Assembly (NCBI GenBank): GCA_039812085.1
Contig: JBDHZU010000044.1
Coordinates: 1 to 13,667 of the forward strand
Direction: 5' to 3'
Length of the DNA: 13,667 nt
Source: JBDHZU01 sp039812085
Lineage (GTDB): Bacteria > Actinomycetota > Actinomycetes > S36-B12 > UBA10799
Shown: positions 1 to 7,175 of the stretch, piece after piece
Layout of the letters: each line of letters starts with the position of its first letter
Position numbering within the stretch: the stretch's first letter is position 1
Notes under the pieces: model-generated
Told to the model about the DNA's origin: nothing
Databases searched by the model: none
What the model saw: only the letters and a program-made list of their open reading frames with translations
Position numbers and translations under genes: made by a program

Positions 1-244
1 TTAAGTGATAGTTGAAGTATCGGTGGTTCCCCCTGTTGTTGCCGTATACCTCCAGGTTCGAGCGCCATCCATGGCGAGTGGTCGGTGTGTTCGTCTGTAA
101 GACCATTGCGCGCATTCGCATATCGAGAAACCGAGTTCGGGATCGACTCTTGGTCCAAGGTCTGTGCCAACACGATGGCACGGAATTGGCACGAACGGGT
201 CAGATTCGCGAACAAAGTTGATCTACGTGAGTCGCCAGAAATGA
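1..244. other. Left edge, no gene identified
   Basis: I find no supported gene here. A 63-codon open frame on the minus strand has no ribosome site, starts with GTG and resembles nothing I know; plus-strand frames are equally unconvincing. The segment may be the far side of an intergenic region whose gene lies outside the window, since the terminator at 246-270 can serve a transcript from either side. Confidence 0.5.
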
Positions 245-245
245 T

Positions 246-270
246 AAAACCCCTGGTGAACAGGGGTTTT
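246..270. terminator. Bidirectional Rho-independent terminator
   Basis: A perfect inverted repeat: CCCCTG, loop GTGAA, CAGGGG, flanked by AAAA on the left and TTTT on the right. The stem therefore extends into the A/T tracts and would end transcripts from both directions. On the minus strand it is the second terminator after tRNA-Val(GAC), closing a short segment that carries hairpin element copy 1. Confidence 0.85.
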
Positions 271-278
271 GATCTTGG

Positions 279-345
279 TGCACCTGCCCAGAACCGGGCG
301 ACTCGTCAAGAAGCCGAGTCACCCTCCCTGCATCCGGGCAGTGCA
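279..345 (-). repeat. tRNA-Val-associated hairpin element, copy 1
   Basis: A 67-nt palindromic element lying between two terminators downstream of tRNA-Val(GAC). On the minus strand the 3' arm, TCTGGGCAGGTGCA, repeats the 3' end of tRNA-Val (T-stem plus acceptor). The 5' arm is its near reverse complement. Inside is a 10-bp stem (296-305 with 315-324, including one G-T pair) around a 9-nt loop (306-314) read on the minus strand as GCTTCTTGA. A conserved GGGAGGG precedes and enters the inner stem. Two further copies lie at 7777-7846 and 7881-7947 and differ by compensatory changes in the inner stem. A small RNA, a processing signal or a mobile palindrome would all fit; the function is unknown. 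Confidence 0.8.
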
Positions 346-350
346 CAAAC

Positions 351-371
351 AAAAAGCGCCCTGAAGGCGCT
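351..371 (-). terminator. Terminator of the Gly-Cys-Val tRNA operon
   Basis: On the minus strand AGCGCC, loop TTCAG, GGCGCT is followed by TTTTTG. It starts 10 nt after the 3' end of tRNA-Val(GAC), so it ends the tRNA operon. The same hairpin, slightly diverged, sits at 7852-7872 between hairpin element copies 2 and 3, so this terminator belongs to the repeated module. Confidence 0.85.
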
Positions 372-380
372 AAATGTTTG

Positions 381-455
381 TGCACCTGCCCAGATTTGAA
401 CTGGGGACCCCCTCCGTGTCAGGGAGGTGCGCTAACCGGACTGCGCTACAGGTGC
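381..455 (-). tRNA. tRNA-Val(GAC)
   Basis: A complete 75-nt cloverleaf on the minus strand. The acceptor GCACCTG pairs with CAGGTGC and the discriminator is A. The anticodon stem CCTCC/GGAGG closes the loop CTGACAC, giving anticodon GAC. The T-arm is CCCAG-TTCAAAT-CTGGG. The 3' CCA is not encoded. It is the last gene of a minus-strand cluster after tRNA-Gly and tRNA-Cys. Its 3' end is the sequence repeated in the nearby hairpin elements. Confidence 0.95.
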
Positions 456-488
456 TGGTTGTGCGACTCAAAGCGAGCCGTACGTGTG

Positions 489-559
489 AGGTGGAGAAGG
501 GATTCGAACCCTCGTAGACGGCTTTGCAGGCCGCTGCCTAGCCACTCGGCCACTCCACC
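489..559 (-). tRNA. tRNA-Cys(GCA)
   Basis: A complete 71-nt cloverleaf. The acceptor GGTGGAG pairs with CTCCACC and the discriminator is U, the usual identity base for tRNA-Cys. The anticodon loop CTGCAAA gives GCA. The T-arm contains GGTTCGAATCCC. CCA is not encoded. It lies 26 nt after tRNA-Gly and 33 nt before tRNA-Val in the same transcript direction, so the three are probably one precursor. Confidence 0.95.
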
Positions 560-585
560 GTGTAGCCCGCTATACGGGCCATCCG

Positions 586-658
<73 letters not shown>

Positions 659-661
659 ATA

Positions 662-692
662 GCACCAGATGCGGGATCGCCGCTTCTGGTGC
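662..692 (-). other. 5' leader hairpin of the tRNA operon
   Basis: On the minus strand GCACCAGA pairs with TCTGGTGC (8 bp). After one T-T mismatch a 4-bp GCGG/CCGC stem closes a 5-nt loop. The hairpin begins about where the predicted promoter would start transcription and ends 3 nt before tRNA-Gly. It would therefore form the extreme 5' end of the tRNA precursor. It may protect the precursor or guide leader removal; this role is inferred only from position. Confidence 0.55.
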
Positions 693-698
693 CGAGAC

Positions 699-726
699 AC
701 CATATCTGATGCGGTTGGATTTGTAA
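699..726 (-). promoter_or_regulatory. Promoter of the Gly-Cys-Val tRNA operon
   Basis: On the minus strand a -35-like TTACAA (721-726) and a -10-like TATGGT (699-704) are separated by 16 nt, close to the housekeeping sigma factor consensus. The start point would fall near 692, at the base of the leader hairpin and about 34 nt before tRNA-Gly. Confidence 0.55.
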
Positions 727-757
727 CCATGCGGATGACGAATGTGTGAGGTGAGTA

Positions 758-1813
758 GTGGCAGACACGCAAGCAGCGGTGTGGTTGGGCGGGCAGGTGG
801 CCCGGCACTGCGTTGACTACTCCACCGAGCCTGCCTGCCTAAATACCGGTGGGCGGTGGGCAGTCGTCGTGGAATTCACGGGACAGTTCCATGCGTGGCG
901 CTTCGATGACTGGCGGCCTGGCACACCTGATGAGTGGGCTTTGGCTTGGCATGGCCCTGCCCTCAACGACTGGGAAAGTTCGATGTCGCGCGACGAATAC
1001 GTCGCCGCGGTGGAGCAGCTACGCGACAACATTGCTCGGGGTGAGGTCTATCAAGCCAATGTGTGCCGCAGGCTATCCGCGCCAATGCCAACAGCAGAAG
1101 CTGCCGACCTCTTTGGGCTGTCGGCCTTGCTCGCTGCCCACAACCCTGCGCCTTTCGCAGGCTGCATCAGTGCCCCTGAGCAAGGCATCTCAATTGCGAC
1201 AGCTTCGCCAGAACTATTCCTTCGTCGCCAGCAGCGCGAATTGATGTCATCGCCGATTAAGGGAACAGGTCAGATCGCCGAACAGATGGGGGCCAAGGAC
1301 AGAGCCGAGAACGTGATGATTGTGGATCTGGTCCGCAACGATCTGAGTCGGGTGGCCGTCCCGGGTTCGGTAGAAGTCCCGCACCTACTACGGGTCGAGC
1401 AGCATCCAGGGCTATTCCATCTGGTGTCCGACGTGACCTGTCGACTCGCTGACGGAGTTGGCTGGAGCCAGATACTGGCGGGGACATTCCCACCCGGGTC
1501 GGTGACGGGTGCACCCAAATCCAGTGCACTGCGATTGATCGACGAACTGGAACCGGTGGATCGTGGACCGTATTGCGGTGCCATCGGTTGGGTCGATGCC
1601 ACCGATCAAACAGCCGAACTGGCCGTGGGTATTCGAACGTTCTGGCTCAGCGGTTCCGACAAACAACGTCAGTTGAACTTCGGCACGGGTGCAGGAATTA
1701 CCTGGGGAAGCAACCCACAGGCGGAATGGGAAGAAACCGAACTGAAAGCTGCCACTTTGATCCGAGCCGCAGCACGTCAATGGTCGCCAGGAAACAATGG
1801 CCAGCAGAGGTGA
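758..1813 (+). CDS. pabB: Aminodeoxychorismate synthase component I (PabB-like, chorismate-binding)
   Basis: Catalyses addition of ammonia to chorismate to give 4-amino-4-deoxychorismate, the first step of p-aminobenzoate and folate synthesis in the cytoplasm. The glutaminase partner (PabA) is not in the window. Family signatures run in order: ASPELFL (149-155), PIKGT (166-170), VDLVRNDLSRV (189-199), a segment with FHLVSDV (220-226), FPPGSVTGAPK (244-254), then FGTGAGIT (308-315) and a final EWEETELKA. The lysine in PIKGT (K168) is the PabB-type residue; anthranilate synthases usually carry alanine there, which favours PabB over TrpE. At 351 residues it is shorter than E. coli PabB, lacking much of the N-terminal subdomain, as in other short chorismate-binding proteins. 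The GTG start is set by GAGGTGAG at 747-754. The pabC-like gene starts 4 nt after the stop. Confidence 0.85.
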   Translation: MADTQAAVWLGGQVARHCVDYSTEPACLNTGGRWAVVVEFTGQFHAWRFDDWRPGTPDEWALAWHGPALNDWESSMSRDEYVAAVEQLRDNIARGEVYQANVCRRLSAPMPTAEAADLFGLSALLAAHNPAPFAGCISAPEQGISIATASPELFLRRQQRELMSSPIKGTGQIAEQMGAKDRAENVMIVDLVRNDLSRVAVPGSVEVPHLLRVEQHPGLFHLVSDVTCRLADGVGWSQILAGTFPPGSVTGAPKSSALRLIDELEPVDRGPYCGAIGWVDATDQTAELAVGIRTFWLSGSDKQRQLNFGTGAGITWGSNPQAEWEETELKAATLIRAAARQWSPGNNGQQR

Positions 1814-1817
1814 ACAC

Positions 1818-2630
1818 ATGTCTGAACGAATGATCTGGTGCAACGATCGAGTCGTTACCAGCCAAGACGCACACGTGAGTATCGATGACCGCAGCTTCCT
1901 ATCGGGCTACGGCGTATTTGAGACCTTGCTCGTGGAACGTGGACACCCGTTCGCCATCACCCGTCACCTACAACGATTGAGCAACAGCGCCCGGATCGCA
2001 GGCATTGCTCTACCGACAACAAACCTGGCGGAAGCGGTGAACGAACTCATCGCAGCGAATCGTGACCGAATCGGTGACGCCGGTCGTTTACGAATCACCG
2101 TGACCGCTGGCCCCGATTCGCGGACAGTCGGCAACGTGGTGATGACCTGCGACCCGCAACCGCCACATCCAGAATCAGTACACCTGTTGACGGTTCCCTG
2201 GACGTTCAATGACAACGGCCCCTTGGTGGGAGCCAAAGTGACCAGCTACGCCGACAATCTGGCTGTTCTCAACCAAGTCAGGGCGATGGGTGCTGACGAA
2301 GCGGTCATGGCCGACACCGCGGGACGGGTCTGCGAATGCACCACAGCCAACGTTGTTTACTCCTTCGACGATCAACTCGTTACCCCAACTCTGGAGACTG
2401 GTTGCCTGCCTGGTGTTACCCGCGCGCTGCTCATCGAATGGGGATTAGTTGCCGAGCATGACCATCCCATCGAGGTTCTGGCTCAGGCCGATGAAATCCT
2501 CATCAGCTCCTCAACCCGTGCGCTGCTGCCCGCACATCAACTCGATGAGCGAACACTGGTGATCGGTGAACTGGGAGCAGCCGCTGCGGAAGGGTTTCGA
2601 CAACGGGCCGCAGACGACCTCGACCCGTAG
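1818..2630 (+). CDS. pabC: Aminodeoxychorismate lyase (PabC-like, class IV PLP enzyme)
   Basis: A fold-type IV PLP enzyme of the aminotransferase class IV / ADC lyase family. Next to a PabB-like gene it most likely releases pyruvate from aminodeoxychorismate to yield p-aminobenzoate. From the ATG at 1818 it has 270 residues. Features are the N-terminal YGVFETLLV (31-39) with the following RHLQRL, the likely Schiff-base lysine K140 in AKVTSYADNL, and the cofactor-binding stretch with E173 in ECTTANV, followed by TGCLPGVTR (194-202). The open frame extends upstream to an ATG at 1797, inside pabB. I chose 1818 because AGAGGTGA (1806-1813) sits just before it and overlaps the pabB stop, which implies translational coupling. 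Branched-chain or D-amino-acid aminotransferase activity is the alternative; the neighbour makes it less likely. Confidence 0.82.
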   Translation: MSERMIWCNDRVVTSQDAHVSIDDRSFLSGYGVFETLLVERGHPFAITRHLQRLSNSARIAGIALPTTNLAEAVNELIAANRDRIGDAGRLRITVTAGPDSRTVGNVVMTCDPQPPHPESVHLLTVPWTFNDNGPLVGAKVTSYADNLAVLNQVRAMGADEAVMADTAGRVCECTTANVVYSFDDQLVTPTLETGCLPGVTRALLIEWGLVAEHDHPIEVLAQADEILISSSTRALLPAHQLDERTLVIGELGAAAAEGFRQRAADDLDP

Positions 2631-2631
2631 G

Positions 2632-3735
2632 TCACTCCGGCATCACGAGTAGGTCAGGCGTCAGATCGCTGATGCTCGTCGCACCAAGCAAGGCCATCGC
2701 CATGCGGAGTTCTGTCTGCAGAATCTCCACCGCGCGGGCGGCTCCGGCAGCGCCGAAGGCTGACAAACCCCAAACGTAGGGGCGTCCGACTCCCACCGCA
2801 GTTGCGCCCAAAGCGAGCGCTTTGGCGACGTCTGTGCCACGACGGATCCCGCCATCAACCAACACAGGAACCTCACCACCGACAGCATTCACGACCGCCG
2901 GTAGTGCCCAGGCGGTAGACACCACAGTGTCCAGATTGCGAGCGCCGTGGTTAGAGACGATGACTGCCGCAGCTCCGGCATCCACGGCACGCCGAGCATC
3001 CTCTGCGCGCAGCACGCCCTTCGTCACCACCGGCACATCGTGCTGAGCAACCAGATCATTGACGTCATCCCAGGTCACGTCCGCTGCCAGGTGCGGGTTG
3101 TAGACGCGCTGGTGCGCAGGCAGAGGATCCGGCTCCAACCGGGAGTGGTCGATCAGTGGAAAGTAGGCCTCCGCCGAGACTCCGATCGAGTCGCGCTTAT
3201 CCCGGTCTCGCGCGCCCAGGCTTGGCGTATCAACCGTCAGCACAATCGCCTGCGCCCCACACGTAATCGCCCGCTCCACGATCTCGTGGGTATAGCCACG
3301 ATCGCGCTGCACGTATAGCTGGAACCACCACGGCTGATCGCGACATATTGGTGCCAGCTCAGTGAAATCTGTGGAGCCCAGCGAACTCTGGATGTAAAGA
3401 CTGCCGGCCGCACGGGCAGCCGCGAACGTCTCCAGTTCGCCGCGCTCGGTGTAGAGCTGATGTCGGGCAGTCGGCGACATAAAGATCGGGCTGCCGTACG
3501 TCATCCCCAGGAATGAAACCGATGAGTCCAGTTCAGACACATCGTTCAGGCTGCGGGGGAGTAGTCGTATGTCTTGCCAGTCGCTGATGTTGCGTGCAAT
3601 CGACAGTTCATCCCCGGCGCCGCCCGCGACGTAGTCGTACGCCGCTTGCGTGAGATTGACTTGGGCAAGCGGTTCGAACTGATCAACGCACACGACAGCG
3701 TCGAGGAAAGGTTCTGGCCCAGAGTCTTCTGCCAT
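2632..3735 (-). CDS. FMN-dependent alpha-hydroxy-acid oxidase/dehydrogenase
   Basis: Member of the glycolate oxidase / L-lactate dehydrogenase / lactate 2-monooxygenase family, which oxidises 2-hydroxy acids to 2-keto acids with FMN in a TIM barrel. Visible landmarks are the N-terminal YDYVAGGAGDE (33-43), PTA with the downstream QSSLGS segment, FQLYVQRDR (138-146), LTVDTPSLGARD (166-177), K239 in VVTKG, SNHGARNLD (261-269) with the catalytic-base histidine H263 and substrate arginine R266, and the phosphate-binding DGGIRRGTDVAKALALGA and GRPYVWGL. The usual motif is SNHGGRQLD; here GGRQ is GARN, and LGRRE is LGARD, so substrate preference may differ. At 367 residues the length is normal. The specific substrate cannot be read from sequence. 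It converges on pabC with a one-base gap and diverges from the secreted esterase gene. Confidence 0.85.
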   Translation of the reverse strand: MAEDSGPEPFLDAVVCVDQFEPLAQVNLTQAAYDYVAGGAGDELSIARNISDWQDIRLLPRSLNDVSELDSSVSFLGMTYGSPIFMSPTARHQLYTERGELETFAAARAAGSLYIQSSLGSTDFTELAPICRDQPWWFQLYVQRDRGYTHEIVERAITCGAQAIVLTVDTPSLGARDRDKRDSIGVSAEAYFPLIDHSRLEPDPLPAHQRVYNPHLAADVTWDDVNDLVAQHDVPVVTKGVLRAEDARRAVDAGAAAVIVSNHGARNLDTVVSTAWALPAVVNAVGGEVPVLVDGGIRRGTDVAKALALGATAVGVGRPYVWGLSAFGAAGAARAVEILQTELRMAMALLGATSISDLTPDLLVMPE

Positions 3736-3837
3736 GCGAGAACTCTAGGGCGGTACATATGCCTGCGCAGCGAACGCGTCAGCCCCGGAACTTGTATGCG
3801 ACACACCGAAGCTCGTTTGGTGCGGACATATTCGATC

Positions 3838-6399
3838 ATGACATGTGATCGTTCTGCGATGTTTGCGATCTTGAACTCGTTTCCGGTCCGGGTTGGTGCC
3901 ACTCTTGCGGTGGTCGCGTCGCTATCGATTGGAGGGATGTGGGAGTCGCCGCCAGTGAACGCCGTTCCTGCGCAAGGGGATGCGGACAGCACTGCAGAGC
4001 CGGCGGAGTCGGAAGTTCAGGCAGCAAGTCGTGTTGCGAAAAGTACCGGTCGGGCTCAGCAGGTAGTCGGTAAGACCACCGAGTGGCAGACGGTCGATGC
4101 GCTGCCCAATGGCCAGTTCCTGTTGAAGGCCGACAGTGAACCAGTCCGTGTGCGGGAACGTTCTGGACTCTGGCGGCCGATCGATTTGCGGCTGGTTCGC
4201 TCTGCAGATTGGTGGAAGCCCCGCACGGGTGGAAATCAGGTCCAGATCGCTGCAGCGGCGCGCCGCAAAGGCTCGGCGTTGGTGTCGGTGAGATTGGGAA
4301 CGAAGACTGTCACCGCAATGCAGAAGCGAGCGACGAGTCGCTCCGCGGTTCGTGTGCCGCTACGGGTCACGCCCACGGCGTCGGATTCGCGTCTGACACT
4401 GCTCAGTTCTCGCAAGCTTGCGCCCGCTCGTGTGCAAGGACGGGTGGCGACGTTCCGATCTGTGGCGCAAGGTGTGGACATGTCCATCGAGCCCACAGCA
4501 CAATCCTTCTCCTTGGCACTGTCGCTTCGTGGCGACTCAAAGCACAAACGTGTGGTTGCGCTGCCGATGCGTTTGCGCAATCTTTCGCTCACGACACGAA
4601 GTGGAGATCTGGTGGTGAAGCGTGGTGCGAAGACTGTTTCTCGGATGTCTGCGCCTTCGATGACGGACGCTTCCGGTACTCCGCTTGCCGCCAAGGCGCG
4701 CTTTGTCATCGCGTCCCATCGAAAAGGCGTGTGGCAGGTGCGCCTGGTCGTCCCGGCGCAACCGCGTGTGGCAACGACGGGGCCTTTGACGGTACGCACG
4801 GGAGCGATCATCGGTGTGCCCGTGTCGACGTACGTGTGGTCCGCATCTCCTAGTACGAGCTTTGCCAACCAGACGGTGCTCAAGGTCGGGCGCTACGCGT
4901 CCCCAGCATCCACTGGTCGGGCCTATCTGAATTTCAATTTGAGCGAGATCTATGGCAAGGCGGTGGAGGGTTCGCTTATGAAGCTGTGGCAGACGGCGGG
5001 CACGACGTGTTCGCAAAGTGCCATGAACATCTATCGGGTGACGAAATCATGGCCAGCAAATCTGACCTGGAACACCATGAACTCGCTGGGTGTGGCACCC
5101 GGTGGGACACCTGCAGCCACTGTCACGCAGAGCCGCGGCTACACCGGTTGCGCGGCTGGGTGGTTGACCGGGTCGGGTGGAAACGCGGGCGACATTCCGT
5201 TGACGAGCGCAGCACGGGCGATCGCAGCGAACCCGTCCAGCTATTTCGGTTTTGCGCTGGCTGCCTCCCAGGAGACATCGACTGCGGGGGCGCGCACACT
5301 TTCTGCGCCCAGCGGTGTGGCGGGCCCGAGTGTGTGGGTGACGTATTACGAGCCACCCAACACAGCGCGCAGCGTGTCGATTGACAAGCTGTACGGCGGA
5401 TACACCAGCTACAACAAGCCCGTCCTGCGGGCCACGATCAGCGCGATTGACGGCGGCTACCTCAATGCAAGCTGGAAGATCTACAAGAGAACCGGCAGCA
5501 CTGCAGGTGCAGTCGTGTGGGCAGTGGATGACACCTGGTACTACCCATCCGGAGACCAAGCTTGGTTCGCCGTTCCCACCGCGTTGCCCAACGGCGACTA
5601 CAGACTAGAAGTCCGGGGCTTACGTAACGGCGTCAAATCTGCAAATGCCGCCGGGATCGACTTCAGTATCGATGCGGGCTGCTGGGACTACGTGATCATG
5701 GGGGCGCGAGGGTCAGGACAGCCCTACAACGACAAGTGGAACTCCGATGACGCGCGTGACTTCAAGCTTCATTCGAGCTTTGGATGGTTTGCGGACGTCG
5801 TGGGTCGGACGGCTTACGAGCTGGAGAAGGCCATCCTCCAAAACGAAGCGGGAGCCACGGTGCGGATGCTGCCGTTGGACAGCACTATGTATCCAGCCGA
5901 TGGAGGTGTGATCAGGTTTGCCGGAGCCTGGACAGGTTTCGGGACGGACTACATGGAGAGTGCTAACCGGGGGAAGGAAGCGGCGAGGAGTGCTGTGGAT
6001 CGCATCCACGAGGCGTGTGGAAAGGCCAAGTTCGCTTTCATCGGCTACTCACAAGGGGCCCACGTGATGGCCGACGTCATGCAGGAGAAGCAGGCGCTGG
6101 GCAACTCCATCCTCGGTGGTGCCTTCTTCGGAGACCCATACTTCAGGGGGGACACCTGGGCTGGTGTCCCTGGTTTGGGTGCTCCGTACGACAAGAGTCG
6201 TAGCGGCGGATTGGGGCAAAGGCCTGAATACAGTGCCACACTGACGCCGCGAGTAGTCTCCTTCTGTCACGGTGCCGATTTCGTCTGCCAGGGCCCTCCG
6301 CCGATCACGGGTTCTGCCCACGGTACCTACGCCGGGCACGATGATGCCGCATACCGACCAGAAGCATCCTTCGCTGCATGGGTGGTGCATGGTAAGTGA
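3838..6399 (+). CDS. Exported multidomain protein: Rhs-type N-terminal region, DNRLRE-like, Ig-like and cutinase-like esterase domains
   Basis: An 853-residue protein from ATG 3838, probably a secreted or surface ester hydrolase. Residues about 8-45 look like a signal peptide (hydrophobic core ATLAVVASLSIGGM; possible cleavage near NAVPA). Residues about 60-330 resemble the N-terminal region of large actinobacterial Rhs/DNRLRE wall proteins: LWRPIDLRL near 111, QGVDM near 211, and APSMTDASG near 272 matching the common APxMWDSSG. Residues about 331-504 look like a DNRLRE/CBM96-type beta domain (TYVWSASPSTSFAN, then LKVGRY). Residues 512-613 look Ig/FnIII-like (NGDYRLEVRGLRNG). Residues 615-853 are cutinase-like: GARGSG (622-627), nucleophile S738 in GYSQG, D814 in CHGADFVC, and H828 or H834 in HGTYAGH. 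No LPXTG is seen. The frame is open from 3574, but that overlaps the divergent oxidase; 3838 gives the first plausible signal peptide. There is no clear ribosome site; CATATT ending 5 nt upstream could drive leaderless translation. Confidence 0.75.
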   Translation: MTCDRSAMFAILNSFPVRVGATLAVVASLSIGGMWESPPVNAVPAQGDADSTAEPAESEVQAASRVAKSTGRAQQVVGKTTEWQTVDALPNGQFLLKADSEPVRVRERSGLWRPIDLRLVRSADWWKPRTGGNQVQIAAAARRKGSALVSVRLGTKTVTAMQKRATSRSAVRVPLRVTPTASDSRLTLLSSRKLAPARVQGRVATFRSVAQGVDMSIEPTAQSFSLALSLRGDSKHKRVVALPMRLRNLSLTTRSGDLVVKRGAKTVSRMSAPSMTDASGTPLAAKARFVIASHRKGVWQVRLVVPAQPRVATTGPLTVRTGAIIGVPVSTYVWSASPSTSFANQTVLKVGRYASPASTGRAYLNFNLSEIYGKAVEGSLMKLWQTAGTTCSQSAMNIYRVTKSWPANLTWNTMNSLGVAPGGTPAATVTQSRGYTGCAAGWLTGSGGNAGDIPLTSAARAIAANPSSYFGFALAASQETSTAGARTLSAPSGVAGPSVWVTYYEPPNTARSVSIDKLYGGYTSYNKPVLRATISAIDGGYLNASWKIYKRTGSTAGAVVWAVDDTWYYPSGDQAWFAVPTALPNGDYRLEVRGLRNGVKSANAAGIDFSIDAGCWDYVIMGARGSGQPYNDKWNSDDARDFKLHSSFGWFADVVGRTAYELEKAILQNEAGATVRMLPLDSTMYPADGGVIRFAGAWTGFGTDYMESANRGKEAARSAVDRIHEACGKAKFAFIGYSQGAHVMADVMQEKQALGNSILGGAFFGDPYFRGDTWAGVPGLGAPYDKSRSGGLGQRPEYSATLTPRVVSFCHGADFVCQGPPPITGSAHGTYAGHDDAAYRPEASFAAWVVHGK

Positions 6400-6932
6400 A
6401 AGTGCAGGGTGCCAACCGATTTCGGACCGGCTGTCTCGCGGTACTCACGGCCTGTGCGCTTCTCTCAGTTGCGGCTTTTGCTGTCTTCTTGGCGCGTCAG
6501 CACCAACTAGCCAGGGCCTCCACTTGGACATTTGAGGAGAAGCAGCAATTCGCCGACTTTGCCTCGGCGCACATCGCCCAGCCCGGTTGGATTCTCAAAC
6601 GGACAGAGATTCGCGATGGCGGAAGGGACGTTTTTGGCTCCCCCGACCCAAGCGGCGCCGCTGGGGCCGTGGAATATGCAGTCCAGAGTCCAACTGATGT
6701 GTTGGCGGCACCAGACAAGATCATGAGACGTTTGATCGATAGCGGCTATGGCAAGGCAGAAGGCAGCAGGTGTGAGTCCTCCCGCGAAGCAGAGGCGGTG
6801 GGCCGCGTCTGTTCGTTTTCCAATGGGATGTACGTGGCTGGTTCATCAGCGAATCGAAACACCCCATACCCGACCGTGACCTTCCAGGTTCCACTTAGCG
6901 AATTCAGGCAAATTGTCAAGGGGCAGATCTGA
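6396..6932 (+). CDS. Conserved-looking membrane-anchored protein of unknown function
   Basis: Not a family I recognise. 178 residues from a GTG that overlaps the upstream stop by 4 nt (GTGA), so it is probably translationally coupled to the esterase gene; no strong ribosome site is visible. A positively charged N-terminus (K2, R8, R10) precedes a single hydrophobic span at about 13-33, followed by ARQHQLARAS and a soluble domain of about 140 residues that should face outside. The soluble part has two cysteines (near 124 and 138) that could form a disulfide. A second copy of the first ~37 residues follows 50 nt downstream (6979-7104). Operon position suggests a partner of the exported esterase, but no function can be assigned. 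Confidence 0.72.
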   Translation: MKVQGANRFRTGCLAVLTACALLSVAAFAVFLARQHQLARASTWTFEEKQQFADFASAHIAQPGWILKRTEIRDGGRDVFGSPDPSGAAGAVEYAVQSPTDVLAAPDKIMRRLIDSGYGKAEGSRCESSREAEAVGRVCSFSNGMYVAGSSANRNTPYPTVTFQVPLSEFRQIVKGQI

Positions 6933-6978
6933 TGGGTGGCGTTTGTGGAAGCCGGTGTGTTGGGGCAGCTTGGGGCGA

Positions 6979-7104
6979 ATGAAGCAGGCCATGGCCAATC
7001 GGGTTGGTTTGGGTTGTCTTGTGTTGGCGACAGTGTGGGCTGTTGGCCTGATCGCGGTGGTGGGGGTGTTCTTGGTGCGTCAACACCAGTTGGAGAAGGC
7101 ATCG
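6979..7104 (+). pseudogene. Truncated duplicate of the upstream membrane-protein gene
   Basis: From ATG 6979 the frame encodes 42 residues ending RQHQLEKAS. Residues 6-42 align without gaps to residues 6-42 of the preceding protein (19 of 37 identical by eye, including GCL, VFL, RQHQL). After AS the similarity stops; the frame runs on through the 12-bp terminator stem at 7123-7154 and into the antisense of ssgB, ending at 7353. The soluble domain is therefore missing. A remnant of a tandem duplication is the simplest reading. A short expressed transmembrane peptide cannot be excluded, but no convincing ribosome site is seen. Confidence 0.6.
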
Positions 7105-7122
7105 ATGTCATCTCATACTGGC

Positions 7123-7164
7123 CTGAGGCCACCCAAATCATCGGGTGGCCTCAGTTCACGTTTT
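7123..7164 (+). terminator. Strong hairpin terminator after the esterase operon
   Basis: A perfect 12-bp stem: CTGAGGCCACCC (7123-7134) pairs with GGGTGGCCTCAG (7143-7154) around an 8-nt loop, followed by TTCACG and TTTT at 7161-7164. The T-tract is offset by six bases, but the stem is very stable. It lies 11 nt past the convergent ssgB stop. The minus strand lacks a T-tract after the stem, so termination is clearest for the plus strand. Confidence 0.65.
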
Positions 7165-7175
7165 AGGGGATTTGC

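Noticed and set aside
1..192. 63-codon minus-strand open frame at the left edge
   Set aside because: GTG start without ribosome site, no recognisable family, low-complexity end; probably chance.
3574..3837. 88-codon N-terminal extension of the exported esterase
   Set aside because: It overlaps the 5' end of the divergent oxidase gene, carries no signal peptide at its start and reads as the antisense of that gene.
4209..5016. Long alternative-frame ORFs inside the exported esterase gene (both strands, up to 215 codons)
   Set aside because: They are GC-driven shadows; the plus-strand frame has coherent domain structure throughout.
6396..6460. Lipobox LTAC near residue 20 of the membrane protein
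   Set aside because: The main hydrophobic run follows rather than precedes the cysteine, and the duplicate lacks the cysteine there; a transmembrane anchor fits better.
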